Source: JAKSPM01 sp964450645
GTDB lineage: Bacteria > Bacillota > Clostridia > Oscillospirales > Oscillospiraceae
NCBI GenBank assembly: GCA_964450645.1
Contig: CAYVEB010000002.1
Coordinates: forward strand, 79,499-143,498
Reading direction: 5' to 3'
DNA length: 64,000 bases
A program made the translations under genes and the position numbers. The notes beneath the pieces were generated by a model that was not told where the DNA came from, made no database searches, and worked only from the letters and a program-made list of their open reading frames with translations. Of the stretch, positions 26,420 to 36,115 are shown piece after piece (position 1 is the stretch's first letter; each line of letters opens with the position of its first letter).

Positions 26420-27862
26420 TTAAAATTTGCGCCAAGTGTCCTTGGAAAACAGTATCAGCAGCGGGAACAGCTCCAGGCGGCCCGCCAGCATGTCAAACGT
26501 CAGCACCAGCTTCGCGCCGCCGGTATATACGGCAAAATTCTTTGTCGGTCCCACAACCGACAAGCCTGGGCCGATGTTATTCAGCGTGGCGGCCACCGCC
26601 GTAAAGTTCGACGTAAAATCCAGCCCGTCAAAGGAAATCAGCAGCAGCGACCCGGCAAAAACCAACATATAGGCCACAAAAAACGCGTTGACCGACCGGT
26701 TGACCTCATGGGAAATAGGTTTTCCATCCATGCTGACTTTTGCCACGGTCTGCGGATGGTGGAGCAGCTTCAGCTCCTTGCCCATCGATTTGCACAAGAT
26801 GATGCACCTGGACACCTTGATCCCGCCGCCTGTACTGCCGGCGCAGGCGCCGATAAACATCAGCAGCACCAAAATAGTCTTGGACGTCTGCGGCCAAAGA
26901 TCAAAGTCCACCGTGGAAAAGCCCGTCGTCGTGATGATCGAGCCAACCTGGAATGCAGCATGTTGAAACGCCTGTCCAATCCCCTGGTACATCATCCGCA
27001 CATCCATGGTGATCACAAGGATCGACGCCGCAATGATCAGCAGATACCACCGCACCTCCTGCATGGAAAACGCGCGCCGGAAGTTGCGGAGCATCAGAAA
27101 AAAGTAAAAGTTAAAGTTGATGCCAAACAGGATCATAAATACCGTAATGACGCCCTGCAGATACGGCGAGTAGCTTGCAACACTGTCGTTCCGAATACCG
27201 AAGCCGCCGGTGCCGGCCGTGCCAAAGGAAAGCGTCACCGCGTCGAACACCGGCATCCGCCCGACCAACAGCAGAATAATTTCCAGCGCCGTCAGGAAAA
27301 TATAGATGCCGTAGAGGATCTTCGCAGTAGACTGCACCTTTGGCGCGAGCTTCTCCACCTGTGGGCCGGGGCTTTCCGCCTTCATCAAATTCACACGCGA
27401 ACCCCCGGCCAGCGGCAGCAGCGTCAGCAGAAACACAATCACGCCCATGCCGCCGATCCAGTGGGTGAAGCTGCGCCAGAACAAGATCCCCCTTGGCACC
27501 GACTCCACATCATACAAGATGCTCGCGCCGGTCGTCGTAAAGCCGGAAACCGTCTCAAACAGCGCGTCGATGGGATTGGTGATGACACCGGAGAACAAAA
27601 ACGGCAGGGCGCCCATGATGCTGATGACGATCCAGCAAAGGGCCGTGATGATCAGTCCGTCGCGCAGATAGAGCATCTGGCCGCGCGGCTTGCGGCGCAG
27701 CGACATGGCCAAACCCAGTACCAGGCACAGCGCGATTGTCGCGGCAATGGCCCAACCGCTGGATTCTCCATACGCCGCCGAAACGCCCAACGGCAGAACC
27801 ATCAGCGCGCCCTCGACCAGCAAAATCCTGCCCAGGATAAACATAATCATTGAGGAATTCAT
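26420..27862 (-). CDS. trkH: TrkH/KtrB-family potassium channel subunit
   Basis: 480 residues; GGAGG lies 7 nt before the ATG. Four pore-loop repeats are visible with filter-like motifs: GFTTTGASI, GTGGFGIR, TTTGFSTVD and NNIGPGL. This is the membrane pore of a Trk-type K+ uptake system. The gene starts 12 nt after the trkA-type stop, so pore and regulatory subunit are made from one message. Confidence 0.93.
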   Translation of the reverse strand: MNSSMIMFILGRILLVEGALMVLPLGVSAAYGESSGWAIAATIALCLVLGLAMSLRRKPRGQMLYLRDGLIITALCWIVISIMGALPFLFSGVITNPIDALFETVSGFTTTGASILYDVESVPRGILFWRSFTHWIGGMGVIVFLLTLLPLAGGSRVNLMKAESPGPQVEKLAPKVQSTAKILYGIYIFLTALEIILLLVGRMPVFDAVTLSFGTAGTGGFGIRNDSVASYSPYLQGVITVFMILFGINFNFYFFLMLRNFRRAFSMQEVRWYLLIIAASILVITMDVRMMYQGIGQAFQHAAFQVGSIITTTGFSTVDFDLWPQTSKTILVLLMFIGACAGSTGGGIKVSRCIILCKSMGKELKLLHHPQTVAKVSMDGKPISHEVNRSVNAFFVAYMLVFAGSLLLISFDGLDFTSNFTAVAATLNNIGPGLSVVGPTKNFAVYTGGAKLVLTFDMLAGRLELFPLLILFSKDTWRKF

Positions 27863-27874
27863 ACACAGCCTCCG

Positions 27875-29233
27875 TCACCGCACAAGGATATCGCGAATAT
27901 CGTGCAGCCCGCGCTCCAGCGTCACCACAATTACAGTATCCCCCACCTGGATGCGGTCGCTGCCCTTGGGCACGATGATGTGGTTGCCGCGGGTGATGCA
28001 GCAAATCAGCTGGTTCGGTTTCAGCCGCAACTCAGAAAGCGGCCGGTCCGTCACCGCGGATGCTTCATTGACGGTAAATTCCAGGGCCTCCACTCGATCG
28101 TCCAGAATACGGTAGAGCGTCTTGACATTGTTGCCCGCCTGGTTTTGCAGCGCACGCACATGCTGGACAATATAATCGCACAGGAGGAACTTGGGATAGA
28201 CCACGCTGCCGATTTCCAGGCCGCTGAGAATGTCGTCGAATTCCAGGCGGTTGACCTTGGTTACCAACTTCGCGTTGCTGCGCCGCCGGGCAAACATGGC
28301 CAGCAGCACGTTCTCCTCGTCAATGTTGGTCAGGGGAACAAACGACTCTGTCAGCAGCAGGCCCGCTTCCAAAAGGAATTTTCGGTCGGTGCCGTCGCCA
28401 TGCAAAACCGTGGCCTCCGGCAGCAGCTCAGCGAGAAGTTCGCAGCGCTTTTCGTTATTCTCAACAATGCGCACGCGGATATTGTGCGCGATCAGATCCT
28501 TCGCCAAGTAATAGCCGATAGTGCCGCCGCCCACGATCAGCGCGTTGCGGACGGAATGGACAGGCATCCTCAGCTTGCCAAAGAAAGGAGCCGCCTTGTC
28601 CCTGGGAACCAGAACCGTTAGCAGATCGCCGTTTTTCAGCTGAAATTCGCCGTCGGGAATCACCACGCCGGTTCCGCGCTCCACCGCGCAGAACAGCGCG
28701 TCCTGGCTCAGCTGGCCCGGAATTTCCCGCAGGCGCATGCCGTCCAATCCCTGGGACGGAGTCAGCTCAAATTTAATCAGGCGGACGCGGTCATCGGCGA
28801 AGCTGTCGATCTTGCTGGCCGCCGGAAACCGCAGCAGCCGCGAAATTTCCCGCGCCGCCGACAGCTCCGGGTTGATAATCAGCGAAATGCCAAGCTGCTT
28901 GCGCATATAGTCCAATTCGTGGCTGTAGACCGGGTTGCGCACCCGGGCGATGGCGCAGCAATGGCCGGACTTCCGGGCGAACATGCACGAGAGCAGATTT
29001 AATTCATCCGAGCCGGTCACGGCAATAAACACATCCGCTTTCTCCACGCCGGCCTCCGTGAGTACGCCGATCGACGAGCCGTTGCCCACAATCCCCATCA
29101 CATCCAATTCTTCTTGAATTCTTTCCACTTTTTCGGGGTTGGTGTCGATCACCGTAATGCTGTGCCCCTCTTGAATCAGTTGCGCGGTCAAGGCGGAACC
29201 TGCCTTGCCACAGCCTACCAGAATGATTTCCAT
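27875..29233 (-). CDS. trkA: TrkA, NAD-binding regulatory subunit of Trk potassium uptake
   Basis: 452 residues from the ATG at 29233, preferred over a longer upstream frame because AGGAG lies 6 nt before it and because TrkA proteins begin with the Rossmann strand. Two RCK-N Rossmann units are present (GCGKAGSALT at about 7, and GGGTIGYYLAKDL near 240), each followed by an RCK-C domain, the last ending VTLERGLHDI. It gates TrkH in response to nucleotide binding. The two-unit form is typical of TrkA rather than the shorter KtrA. Confidence 0.93.
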   Translation of the reverse strand: MEIILVGCGKAGSALTAQLIQEGHSITVIDTNPEKVERIQEELDVMGIVGNGSSIGVLTEAGVEKADVFIAVTGSDELNLLSCMFARKSGHCCAIARVRNPVYSHELDYMRKQLGISLIINPELSAAREISRLLRFPAASKIDSFADDRVRLIKFELTPSQGLDGMRLREIPGQLSQDALFCAVERGTGVVIPDGEFQLKNGDLLTVLVPRDKAAPFFGKLRMPVHSVRNALIVGGGTIGYYLAKDLIAHNIRVRIVENNEKRCELLAELLPEATVLHGDGTDRKFLLEAGLLLTESFVPLTNIDEENVLLAMFARRRSNAKLVTKVNRLEFDDILSGLEIGSVVYPKFLLCDYIVQHVRALQNQAGNNVKTLYRILDDRVEALEFTVNEASAVTDRPLSELRLKPNQLICCITRGNHIIVPKGSDRIQVGDTVIVVTLERGLHDIRDILVR

Positions 29234-29457
29234 AAATACTCCTATTTGTATCGGCATGCGTTGTTTCCACACGATACGGCATAATATATCAAAGATATTA
29301 TAGCACCTCTTGTGAAAAAGTCCATAAGGAAAATGGATTTTTAGGGGCGAAAAAATAAAAATTTGTAAAAACCGCGCGGTAGAATCTGGCAGCTGTTCCA
29401 TAAATTTTTCGCGGTCCTTTTGGCAAAATGCAAGCCCCGTGTCAAATTCTTAAGGCA

Positions 29458-29621
29458 ACACCGCACCATTCCGGCGGCGCAGATGCGCGGTCAGATTTTT
29501 CGTCAAACAATACAACCCGGCGACGGCTGTCCCGCCGTACCGCCTGGGAAATTTGTGCGGTTTGGTGGAAAAAGCAGATGTGCCATCAAGGCGTCAGCCA
29601 TGAATTATGCGGCGGCACCTT
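29458..29621 (-). repeat. Dispersed imperfect-palindrome repeat, copy A
   Basis: A 164-bp element that matches copy B (44957-45150) across nearly its whole length, for example GATGCGCGGTCAGATTTTTC and GTGCGGTTT-GGAAAAAGCAGATGT. Its two ends are imperfect inverted repeats, so it can fold into a long hairpin. Read on the minus strand it begins 28 nt after the flavin reductase stop codon. Together with the trkA leader it accounts for the 29234-29649 gap. Confidence 0.75.
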
Positions 29622-29649
29622 AATGGCACAAGGGCATCCTCTTTCTTGA

Positions 29650-30207
29650 CTACTTGAGTTTCGCGCCGTCCCGGAACGCGTTGCCAACCTTTTCGCCAAA
29701 CGTCCAATAGGCCGCCTGCACCGGGTCAAAGGCGATGGGCCGGAGCTTTGCCGGGTCAATTTTGCCCGCCTCGTTCAAAATCCGCTCCTCGGCGCTGACG
29801 TTGACGACGTCACCCACGATAATTCCGTCCTCATTGACCTTCACAAGCCTACATTCCAGCGCCATGGGAAACTCCTCAAACACCGGCGCGTCCACATACT
29901 CGCCGCGCACGGCGTGCAGCCCGGCTTTTTCCACCTTATCCGGTACATCGTTGCCCGATACAATGCCCACGTAGTCCGCCTCCGCCACATGCGCCGCGTC
30001 CGCGAAGCTGACCGTAAACGCGCCCTTGGCGACGATGTTTTTCGTAGTCTTATGCCCGGCGCTCAGGCAGAGCATCACCTGATTGGCGTCATAGATCCCG
30101 CCCCAGGCGGCGTTCATGGCGTTCGGCTTGCCCGTTTCGTCATAAGTGCCTACAATCAGCACCGGCAGGGGGTAAAACCAAGTCTGTTTCCCAAAATTTT
30201 TACGCAT
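29650..30207 (-). CDS. Flavin reductase-like FMN-binding protein
   Basis: 185 residues from the ATG at 30207; AAAGGAG is 8 nt upstream, whereas a GTG at 30216 would overlap that site. It matches the flavin_Reduct split-barrel family: PLPVLIVGTYDETGKPNAM and CLSAGHKTTKNI are the FMN-phosphate-binding segments, and FEEFPMALECRL lies in the second half. Such flavoredoxin-like proteins bind FMN and move electrons in anaerobes. It is monocistronic, with the dispersed repeat at its 3' end. Confidence 0.87.
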   Translation of the reverse strand: MRKNFGKQTWFYPLPVLIVGTYDETGKPNAMNAAWGGIYDANQVMLCLSAGHKTTKNIVAKGAFTVSFADAAHVAEADYVGIVSGNDVPDKVEKAGLHAVRGEYVDAPVFEEFPMALECRLVKVNEDGIIVGDVVNVSAEERILNEAGKIDPAKLRPIAFDPVQAAYWTFGEKVGNAFRDGAKLK

Positions 30208-30381
30208 GAGATCCACTCCTTTATGATAATGATATTTCCATTTTATTCCGAAGCGGCCCGCTTGTCAAGCGATCCGGCCGTTCTGAGAAGAATTGAAAAA
30301 CTCGCCCTGCAAGCCGTTGACGGCAGCCAAATTTTGGCGTATAATAACTGGGATATATTCGTTGGGAAAGGGGGCCGCGGT

Positions 30382-30864
30382 ATGGAGTTTTTCGCTGTGC
30401 GGATGCGCGCGCAGCTCGATTTTTTTAACCTGTCACCATAAATTTTCTCTGAGCGCCGCGCGCAAAGAGCAAGACCAGCTCGGCAGCCTGTTGGCATCCA
30501 CCCGCAAAGGGGACGTGCACATCTGCGAACATGCCTTTGACCAGTTTTCCGATGCGTGGGTCCTTCCGCGGGACGCGCGGCACGAGGGTATTCTTCTCTA
30601 TTTCCATGGCGGCGGATACACCTGCGCAGCCTGAACTATGCCAAGGGATTTGGCGCGGCACTGTATGACCGGCGCGAGATTCGCGTTTTCTGCGCGGCCT
30701 ACCGCCTCGGAAGACCTGATTCGGCGCTATAACCGCGCCATTCCGGCGACCGGCGGCGTTTTGCCGCGATTGGAAAACCCGCGCCCGGAGGAACTGGAGG
30801 ACAGTCTTCTAAATTCTTTGGCAAGGTGGCGGCAAGCCGCCGGGAGCGGACGGCCCATCATCTG
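30382..30864 (+). pseudogene. Decayed alpha/beta-hydrolase (HGGG-type lipase/esterase) gene
   Basis: Starts like a normal gene (ATG 30382 with GGAAAGGGGG upstream) but the frame breaks after about 19 residues. It continues in another frame with SAARKEQDQLGSLL to GILLYFHGGGYT (the oxyanion-hole HGGG motif of hormone-sensitive-lipase-type hydrolases), stops at 30634, and resumes in a third frame with LNYAKGFGAALYD and VFCAAYRLG, then stops. The expected GxSxG nucleophile region is not recognisable. At least two frameshifts and a 3' deletion are needed, so this is a remnant. A lost cofactor-dependent esterase activity is inferred. Confidence 0.75.
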
Positions 30865-31010
30865 AGTGGGCTGCCGCCGAGGCGGGAATGGCTGCATAAA
30901 AAACTTTTCTTTTAATTCTTTTTAGTTTTTTGAAATTGAAACAAAACCGTTTTTTTCCCGTCTGAAATATGTTAAGATAGTTACACAATCGTACAAAGGG
31001 GGCACGTGTT

Positions 31011-32435
31011 ATGCGTAAAAAATTCTGTGGATTTCTGGCAGCCGCGCTGCTGATTGGAACCGTCTTCACCGGATGCGGCAACGCTTCCGGCACAACCATT
31101 CCGGTGCAGTCGGTAAGTATGCTCATGGGTTACGGCGGCGTCGGGATGTACGACCGCTATGCGGGTCTGGTAGAAGCCGGTGAAACCGTTGACATTGAAA
31201 AGAGCGACAGTATGGAGGTAGGTGAGCTGCTCGTCAAAGCCGGCCAGGACGTCCAGGCCGGTGACGTCCTGTTTACCTACGATACCGAAACCATTTCGCT
31301 GGATCTGGAGAAGATGACCCTGGAACTGGAACAGCTCCAGACCACCATTGACACCAAAAACAGCCAGATTAAAACCCTGGAAAAGGAAAAGGCGCAGGCT
31401 GCGTCCTCCGACCAGTTGGACTATACGCTGCAAATTCAAGAGCTGCAAATTGACGTCAAGGAGACGGAATACAACCTGAGCGCCAAGCAGCGGGAGATCG
31501 AACACTCCCAGGAGGTTTTGGACAACGCCACTGTCACCGCGCCTGTCAGCGGTACCGTCAGCTCCATCAACACCGGAAATTCCACCGACGACTGGGGCAA
31601 TCCGCTGCCGTATATTTCCATTCTTCAAGCCGGCGAGTTCCGAGTCAAGGGGATCTTCAACGAGCAAAGCGGCGCTCCCCAGGAAGGGACTCCGGTGATT
31701 ATCCGCGCGCGCACGGGCGACGCCACCTGGACCGGCACGATCACCCTCATCGACTGGGAACACCCGCAGAGCAGCGCTTCCGACAATTACTACTATGTCG
31801 ATTCCTCGTCTGGGGATGAAATGACGACCTCCAGCAATTATCCGTTTTACATTACGCTCGACAGCGATGAAAACCTGATGCTGGGCCAGCACGTCTATAT
31901 CGAACCGGATCTTGGCCAGGACGAAGAACAGAGTTTCCAGCTCTTTGCCAGCTTTATCATCGACGCCGACAGCGATCCCTACGTTTGGGTTGCGAACAAG
32001 GACGATCAGCTGGAAAAGCGTTCTGTCACCCTGGGCGCGTATGACGAAGCGACCGATCAATACGAAGTTCTGGACGGCTTGGAACTCACCGATTATATTG
32101 CCTATCCCAGCGAGGACTGCGACGAGGGCATCAGCGTGGAGTACTACAGCGAGGACTCCTTCGGCGGCGCCGGTCAAGGCTCTGATCCTGGCGCGGAGAA
32201 CGGCGGCGTGGAAGACTTTGTCGGGGACGACGGTGCGGATGGCACTGTGGACGGCGACGCCACCGAAAACATTGTATGGGACGACGGCGCGGATGGCACT
32301 GTGGACGGCGACGCCACCGAAGACATTGTATGGGACGACGGCGCGGATGGCGCTGTGGACGGCTCCGACAATGACGCTTACAGCTACAGCGACGCGTTCG
32401 TCCCGGCGGAGATTGAAACGGAGGCAAACGGATGA
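31011..32435 (+). CDS. Lipoprotein HlyD/MacA-type adaptor of exporter
   Basis: 474 residues. Lipoprotein signal with VFTGCG lipobox (Cys at about 22). A biotinyl-lipoyl-like half-motif KAGQDVQAGDVLF precedes a long coiled-coil hairpin (about 95-165), then ATVTAPVSGTVSSI and beta-barrel regions, the normal MacA/HlyD order. The C-terminus (about 380-474) is an acidic low-complexity tail with 18-residue tandem repeats. It ends in an ATGA overlap with the ATPase gene. In a monoderm the adaptor stays on the outer face of the membrane. It is the first gene of a four-gene export operon. Confidence 0.87.
   Translation: MRKKFCGFLAAALLIGTVFTGCGNASGTTIPVQSVSMLMGYGGVGMYDRYAGLVEAGETVDIEKSDSMEVGELLVKAGQDVQAGDVLFTYDTETISLDLEKMTLELEQLQTTIDTKNSQIKTLEKEKAQAASSDQLDYTLQIQELQIDVKETEYNLSAKQREIEHSQEVLDNATVTAPVSGTVSSINTGNSTDDWGNPLPYISILQAGEFRVKGIFNEQSGAPQEGTPVIIRARTGDATWTGTITLIDWEHPQSSASDNYYYVDSSSGDEMTTSSNYPFYITLDSDENLMLGQHVYIEPDLGQDEEQSFQLFASFIIDADSDPYVWVANKDDQLEKRSVTLGAYDEATDQYEVLDGLELTDYIAYPSEDCDEGISVEYYSEDSFGGAGQGSDPGAENGGVEDFVGDDGADGTVDGDATENIVWDDGADGTVDGDATEDIVWDDGADGAVDGSDNDAYSYSDAFVPAEIETEANG
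32226..32371 (+). repeat. 54-bp in-frame tandem repeat in adaptor gene
   Basis: Units begin at 32226, 32280 and 32334 (the last partial). Each 54-bp unit encodes 18 residues of the form DDGADGTVDGDATEDIVW. Differences are few, which points to recent expansion. Confidence 0.85.
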
Positions 32436-33124
32436 TCGTATCCATGCAAGGGATCTATAAGAATTACCTGCGTGGCAAAACCGAGGTCCCGGTACTCAAA
32501 GACGTCAACCTGGAGGTGGAGCGGGGCGAGTATCTCGCCATCATGGGCCCCTCCGGTTCCGGAAAGACCACGCTGATGAACCTGATTGGCTGCTTGGACA
32601 GGCCGACCTCCGGCACCTATCTGCTCAATGGAAGCGACGTCGGCTCCCTAAAGGACGACCGTCTGGCCGATCTGCGCAACCGCTCCATCGGCTTCGTTTT
32701 CCAGAATTTCTATCTGCTGCCCAAAATGTCCGCGCTGGAAAATGTTGCGCTGCCGCTGCTGTATGCGGGCGTGGGCAGAAAGGAACGGCTGGAGCGCTCT
32801 CGCAAGGCGCTTGAGGCGGTGGATATGGCGCAGCGGCTCAACTTTCGCCCGAATCAGCTTTCCGGCGGCCAGCGCCAGCGGGTGGCCATCGCCCGCGCCA
32901 TTGTCGCAAACCCGATTTTGCTCCTTGCCGACGAGCCGACCGGCGCGCTCGACACGGCCTCCGGCGAACAGGTCATGGAGCTGTTCCGCCGGATCCATCA
33001 AGCCGGCACCAGCATTATCATGATCACCCATGAACCCGCCGTCGCCCAATGCGCGCAAACAATTTATCACATTCGCGACGGCATCCTGACCTCAACAAAG
33101 GACGGTGACGACTCCCATGCATAA
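32432..33124 (+). CDS. MacB/LolD-type ABC transporter ATPase
   Basis: 230 residues. Walker A GPSGSGKTT, Q-loop FQNFYLLP, signature LSGGQRQRVAIARAI and Walker B LLADEPTGALD are intact. Sequence type matches the MacB/LolD/BceA group that powers FtsX-like permeases. Start ATG overlaps the adaptor stop, with GGAGG 7 nt upstream; the stop overlaps the second adaptor. Confidence 0.93.
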   Translation: MIVSMQGIYKNYLRGKTEVPVLKDVNLEVERGEYLAIMGPSGSGKTTLMNLIGCLDRPTSGTYLLNGSDVGSLKDDRLADLRNRSIGFVFQNFYLLPKMSALENVALPLLYAGVGRKERLERSRKALEAVDMAQRLNFRPNQLSGGQRQRVAIARAIVANPILLLADEPTGALDTASGEQVMELFRRIHQAGTSIIMITHEPAVAQCAQTIYHIRDGILTSTKDGDDSHA

Positions 33125-34841
33125 GAAAAAATGGATTCTGATTTCCACCGCCGCGGTCTTGTGCGTGGCGGTGATCCTGGGCGGCGTGTTTTTCATGTTA
33201 CGCTCCCAGCGCAGCCCGGTCGATGTGTACCCCGTGGCGGATCTGGCCAGCTGGGACACGTCTTATCTCAATGAATACTATACCGATTCCGAGGTCCGCA
33301 CGGATAATCTGCAAACCGTCTATCTCACGGAAACCCAGCAGGTGACGAAGATTCTGGTCAGCGTCGGCCAGGAGGTCAGAGCGGGCGATGCTCTGCTGAA
33401 TTTTGACACTTCGCTGACAGACCTGCAGCTGCAGCGGAAAAAATTGGAGCTTCAGCAGCTCCAGCGCGATCTGGAAACTGCCAAGTGGGAATATAACCAA
33501 TTGGTCGGCTACGCCTACTACAAGCTTTCCGCCAGCGGCCAAGGCAGCCTGCCCCTGGTTCCCCTGAACGCCGAGGACGGCGGCTTTTCGCTGCGTCTGC
33601 TGGACGATCCGGAATCCTCCGTTCCCTCGCAATCCGCTGCCGATCCGAGCGATCCGACGATCCCGGCCGATCCCCCTACCTCCGTGCTGCCTGGACAGGA
33701 GCCGGTAAACGGCGTGGTGGAATCGTATTACTGCGTGGGCGGCAACGGCACGGAAACGCGGCCTTATCTCTACGTCTTTGTCAATGACATTCCCTTTGAC
33801 GCCGCGTTTATCTCCGGCGTACTCCAGAATCAGGCAGATGCCTATGTGGTCTTCGCGCAGACGGAGGGAAACCGCACAGATACGCTGGTTCTGGGCGTGT
33901 GGGGCATCCATTTCCAGAACGCGGCCGGGGCGTACACCTTCTCTTTGTTCGACGCCACGGGCCGGCTGGGCAAGACGCTGCTGGATCCCACCGCGACCAA
34001 CGAGTCGAAGACCCCGGTAGAGCCGGAGGATCCGAAAGATCCGGAAGAGCCGGAAGAACCGGAAGGGCCTACCGAGGCCGAACCGCCTTCCTACACTGGC
34101 CCCTCCTATGCCGAAATTCAGCAGCAGCGTGAAGAAACGGCCGAACGCATCGAGGAACTGGATCTGCAGATCCGCATGACCAAAGTGGAGTATGAAACCA
34201 TGCAAAAGGAGCTGGGAGACGGGGTAGTCTACGCCGAGTTCGACGGCGTTGTTACCTCTGTCGCGGACCCGTCGGAGGCGTTCTTCTCCAACGAGCCGGT
34301 ACTCAAAATTTCCGGCGGCGGCGGTTACTATCTTGAAGGCGCGATCAGCGAATTGAAGCTGAATGAAATTTCCGTTGGGCAGAGCGTCAGCGTCAGCGCC
34401 TACCAGAGCGGTACCGTTTGCGAGGGGGCAATCGACTCCATTTCCGACTACCCTGCGCAAAACGCCTCCGGATACAGCGCCGGCGACAGCAACAGCAACG
34501 TCACGTATTACGCTTTCACTGTATTTGTAGACGAAAGCGCCAATTTGCAGGCCGGCGAATACGTCTCCATGACGCTCACGACCGGCGGCAGCTCCGACAA
34601 CCTGTTTCTAGAATACCCGTTCATCCTGTTGGAAAACGGAAAAAGCTACGTCTATGTTCAAGACGAGGACGGCACGCTGGAAAAGCGCCAGGTGTCCACG
34701 GGGCGCGACATGTGGGGTTCCTATTTGGAGATCACCAGCGGAAACCTCTCGCAAGACGACCTGATCGCCTTTCCCTATGGCCGATATGTGGAACCCGGCG
34801 CGCCGACGGTGGAAGGCGACCTGAACGATCTGTATCAGTAA
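33117..34841 (+). CDS. Second, larger HlyD/MacA-like adaptor
   Basis: 574 residues from the ATG at 33117; a GTG at 33105 in the same frame is an alternative start. An N-terminal membrane anchor (about 5-27) is followed by a lipoyl-like half-motif (ILVSVGQEVRAGDALL) and a first coil. An inserted domain of about 150 residues with Pro/Asp-rich linkers follows, then a run of PEDP/EEPE residues (about 300-330) and a second coil. The second half-motif VYAEFDGVVTSV and a barrel region close the protein. The insertion in the hairpin is unusual for MacA. Overlaps the ATPase gene by 8 nt. Confidence 0.82.
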   Translation: MHKKKWILISTAAVLCVAVILGGVFFMLRSQRSPVDVYPVADLASWDTSYLNEYYTDSEVRTDNLQTVYLTETQQVTKILVSVGQEVRAGDALLNFDTSLTDLQLQRKKLELQQLQRDLETAKWEYNQLVGYAYYKLSASGQGSLPLVPLNAEDGGFSLRLLDDPESSVPSQSAADPSDPTIPADPPTSVLPGQEPVNGVVESYYCVGGNGTETRPYLYVFVNDIPFDAAFISGVLQNQADAYVVFAQTEGNRTDTLVLGVWGIHFQNAAGAYTFSLFDATGRLGKTLLDPTATNESKTPVEPEDPKDPEEPEEPEGPTEAEPPSYTGPSYAEIQQQREETAERIEELDLQIRMTKVEYETMQKELGDGVVYAEFDGVVTSVADPSEAFFSNEPVLKISGGGGYYLEGAISELKLNEISVGQSVSVSAYQSGTVCEGAIDSISDYPAQNASGYSAGDSNSNVTYYAFTVFVDESANLQAGEYVSMTLTTGGSSDNLFLEYPFILLENGKSYVYVQDEDGTLEKRQVSTGRDMWGSYLEITSGNLSQDDLIAFPYGRYVEPGAPTVEGDLNDLYQ

Positions 34842-34856
34842 GGGGGGACGAAATCC

Positions 34857-36110
34857 ATGTTTGAAAATATGCGCTTGGCATTTCAGAGCATCTGGAACCA
34901 CAAAATGCGTTCGTTTTTGACCATGCTCGGCATTATAATCGGGATTGCCGCGATGATCACCATCGTTTCCTCCATCAAAGGCACCAACGACCAGATCAAG
35001 GAAAACCTAGTCGGCTCCGGCACCAACGCGGTTGTGGTGCGGCTTTATCAAAGCGATATGCAGGTGGACATGGAATACGCATCCCTTCCCCAGAGCATCA
35101 CCCCCATCAGCGAGGAGACGCGGCAGGATATGGAGCGTCTGGACGGCGTGGAGCAGGTTTCCCTGTTCCGGGAGCGTCCGTGGAGTTATAACGTCTATTA
35201 TCAGGACGTGGCCTACAACGGCAGCGTCACTGGAATCGACAGCCACTATTTTGACGTCTGCGGCTACCGCCTTTGCTATGGCCGCGACTTCACGCAGGAG
35301 GATTTTGACACCGCGCGCAAGGTCGTCATCCTGGACGCCAGAACCGCCAGCTCCCTTTTTGGCGGTGTGGACCCTGTGGGGCAGAGCGTTGAAATGGCGG
35401 GGCAGCCGTTTACCGTGATCGGCGTTGTGGCCAAGGGCAGCGCCTTCAGTCCCGTGATCGACACGCTGGACGATTACTGGACCTATGCCGACACCTCCAG
35501 CGGCAACATGTTTATTACCAGCGAAGCCTGGCCCATTGTCTACCGCTACGACGAGCCGCAGACCGTGGCCCTCCAGGCCTCCGGCGTCGACGAAATGGCG
35601 ACCGCTGGCAAGGCCGCCGCCGACTATTTAACGGACAAGCAGATCGCCGACCACAGCAGCGAATATACCTACCGCAGCGAGGACATGCTCGAACAGGCGC
35701 AGGAGCTGCAGGCCATCAGCAATTCCACCAACAACCAGCTGTTCTGGATCGCCAGCATTTCCCTACTGGTCGGCGGCATTGGCGTGATGAACATCATGCT
35801 TGTATCGGTGACAGAGCGCACCAGTGAAATCGGCCTGAAAAAGGCAATTGGCGCAAAAAAGCGCCGCATTATGCGGCAATTTCTCACCGAGGCAGCTGTG
35901 CTGACCAGCCTGGGCGGGGTCTTGGGGGTCGCGGCCGGAATCGGTCTGGCACAGATGATCTCCAGCGCCACCAAAACGCCTGTCGCCATCAGTATCCCCG
36001 CAATTTTGATCGCAGTTGTGTTTTCCATGGCCATTGGCATTCTCTTTGGCCTGTTCCCGGCCATTCGCGCCGCGCAGATGAACCCCATCGACGCGCTGCG
36101 CCGCGAATAA
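34857..36110 (+). CDS. MacB/FtsX-type permease
   Basis: 417 residues behind AAGGGGGGA. One N-terminal helix (about 20-42), a large extracellular MacB_PCD domain (about 45-285), and three C-terminal helices beginning at WIASISLLVGGIGVMNIML and ending PAIRAAQMNPIDALRRE, the classic FtsX signature. It forms the mechanotransmission exporter with the ATPase and the two adaptors. Cargo is unknown; peptides, lipoproteins or antibiotics are typical for the class. Confidence 0.92.
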   Translation: MFENMRLAFQSIWNHKMRSFLTMLGIIIGIAAMITIVSSIKGTNDQIKENLVGSGTNAVVVRLYQSDMQVDMEYASLPQSITPISEETRQDMERLDGVEQVSLFRERPWSYNVYYQDVAYNGSVTGIDSHYFDVCGYRLCYGRDFTQEDFDTARKVVILDARTASSLFGGVDPVGQSVEMAGQPFTVIGVVAKGSAFSPVIDTLDDYWTYADTSSGNMFITSEAWPIVYRYDEPQTVALQASGVDEMATAGKAAADYLTDKQIADHSSEYTYRSEDMLEQAQELQAISNSTNNQLFWIASISLLVGGIGVMNIMLVSVTERTSEIGLKKAIGAKKRRIMRQFLTEAAVLTSLGGVLGVAAGIGLAQMISSATKTPVAISIPAILIAVVFSMAIGILFGLFPAIRAAQMNPIDALRRE

Positions 36111-36115
36111 AACGC

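Noticed and set aside
25799..27853. 684-codon plus-strand frame rich in His/Gln/Arg
   Set aside because: Antisense shadow of the MBL-hydrolase and trkH genes.
29428..29649. Small coding frame inside repeat copy A
   Set aside because: The same element in copy B is differently framed and carries an insertion; the inverted ends and placement argue for a non-coding repeat.
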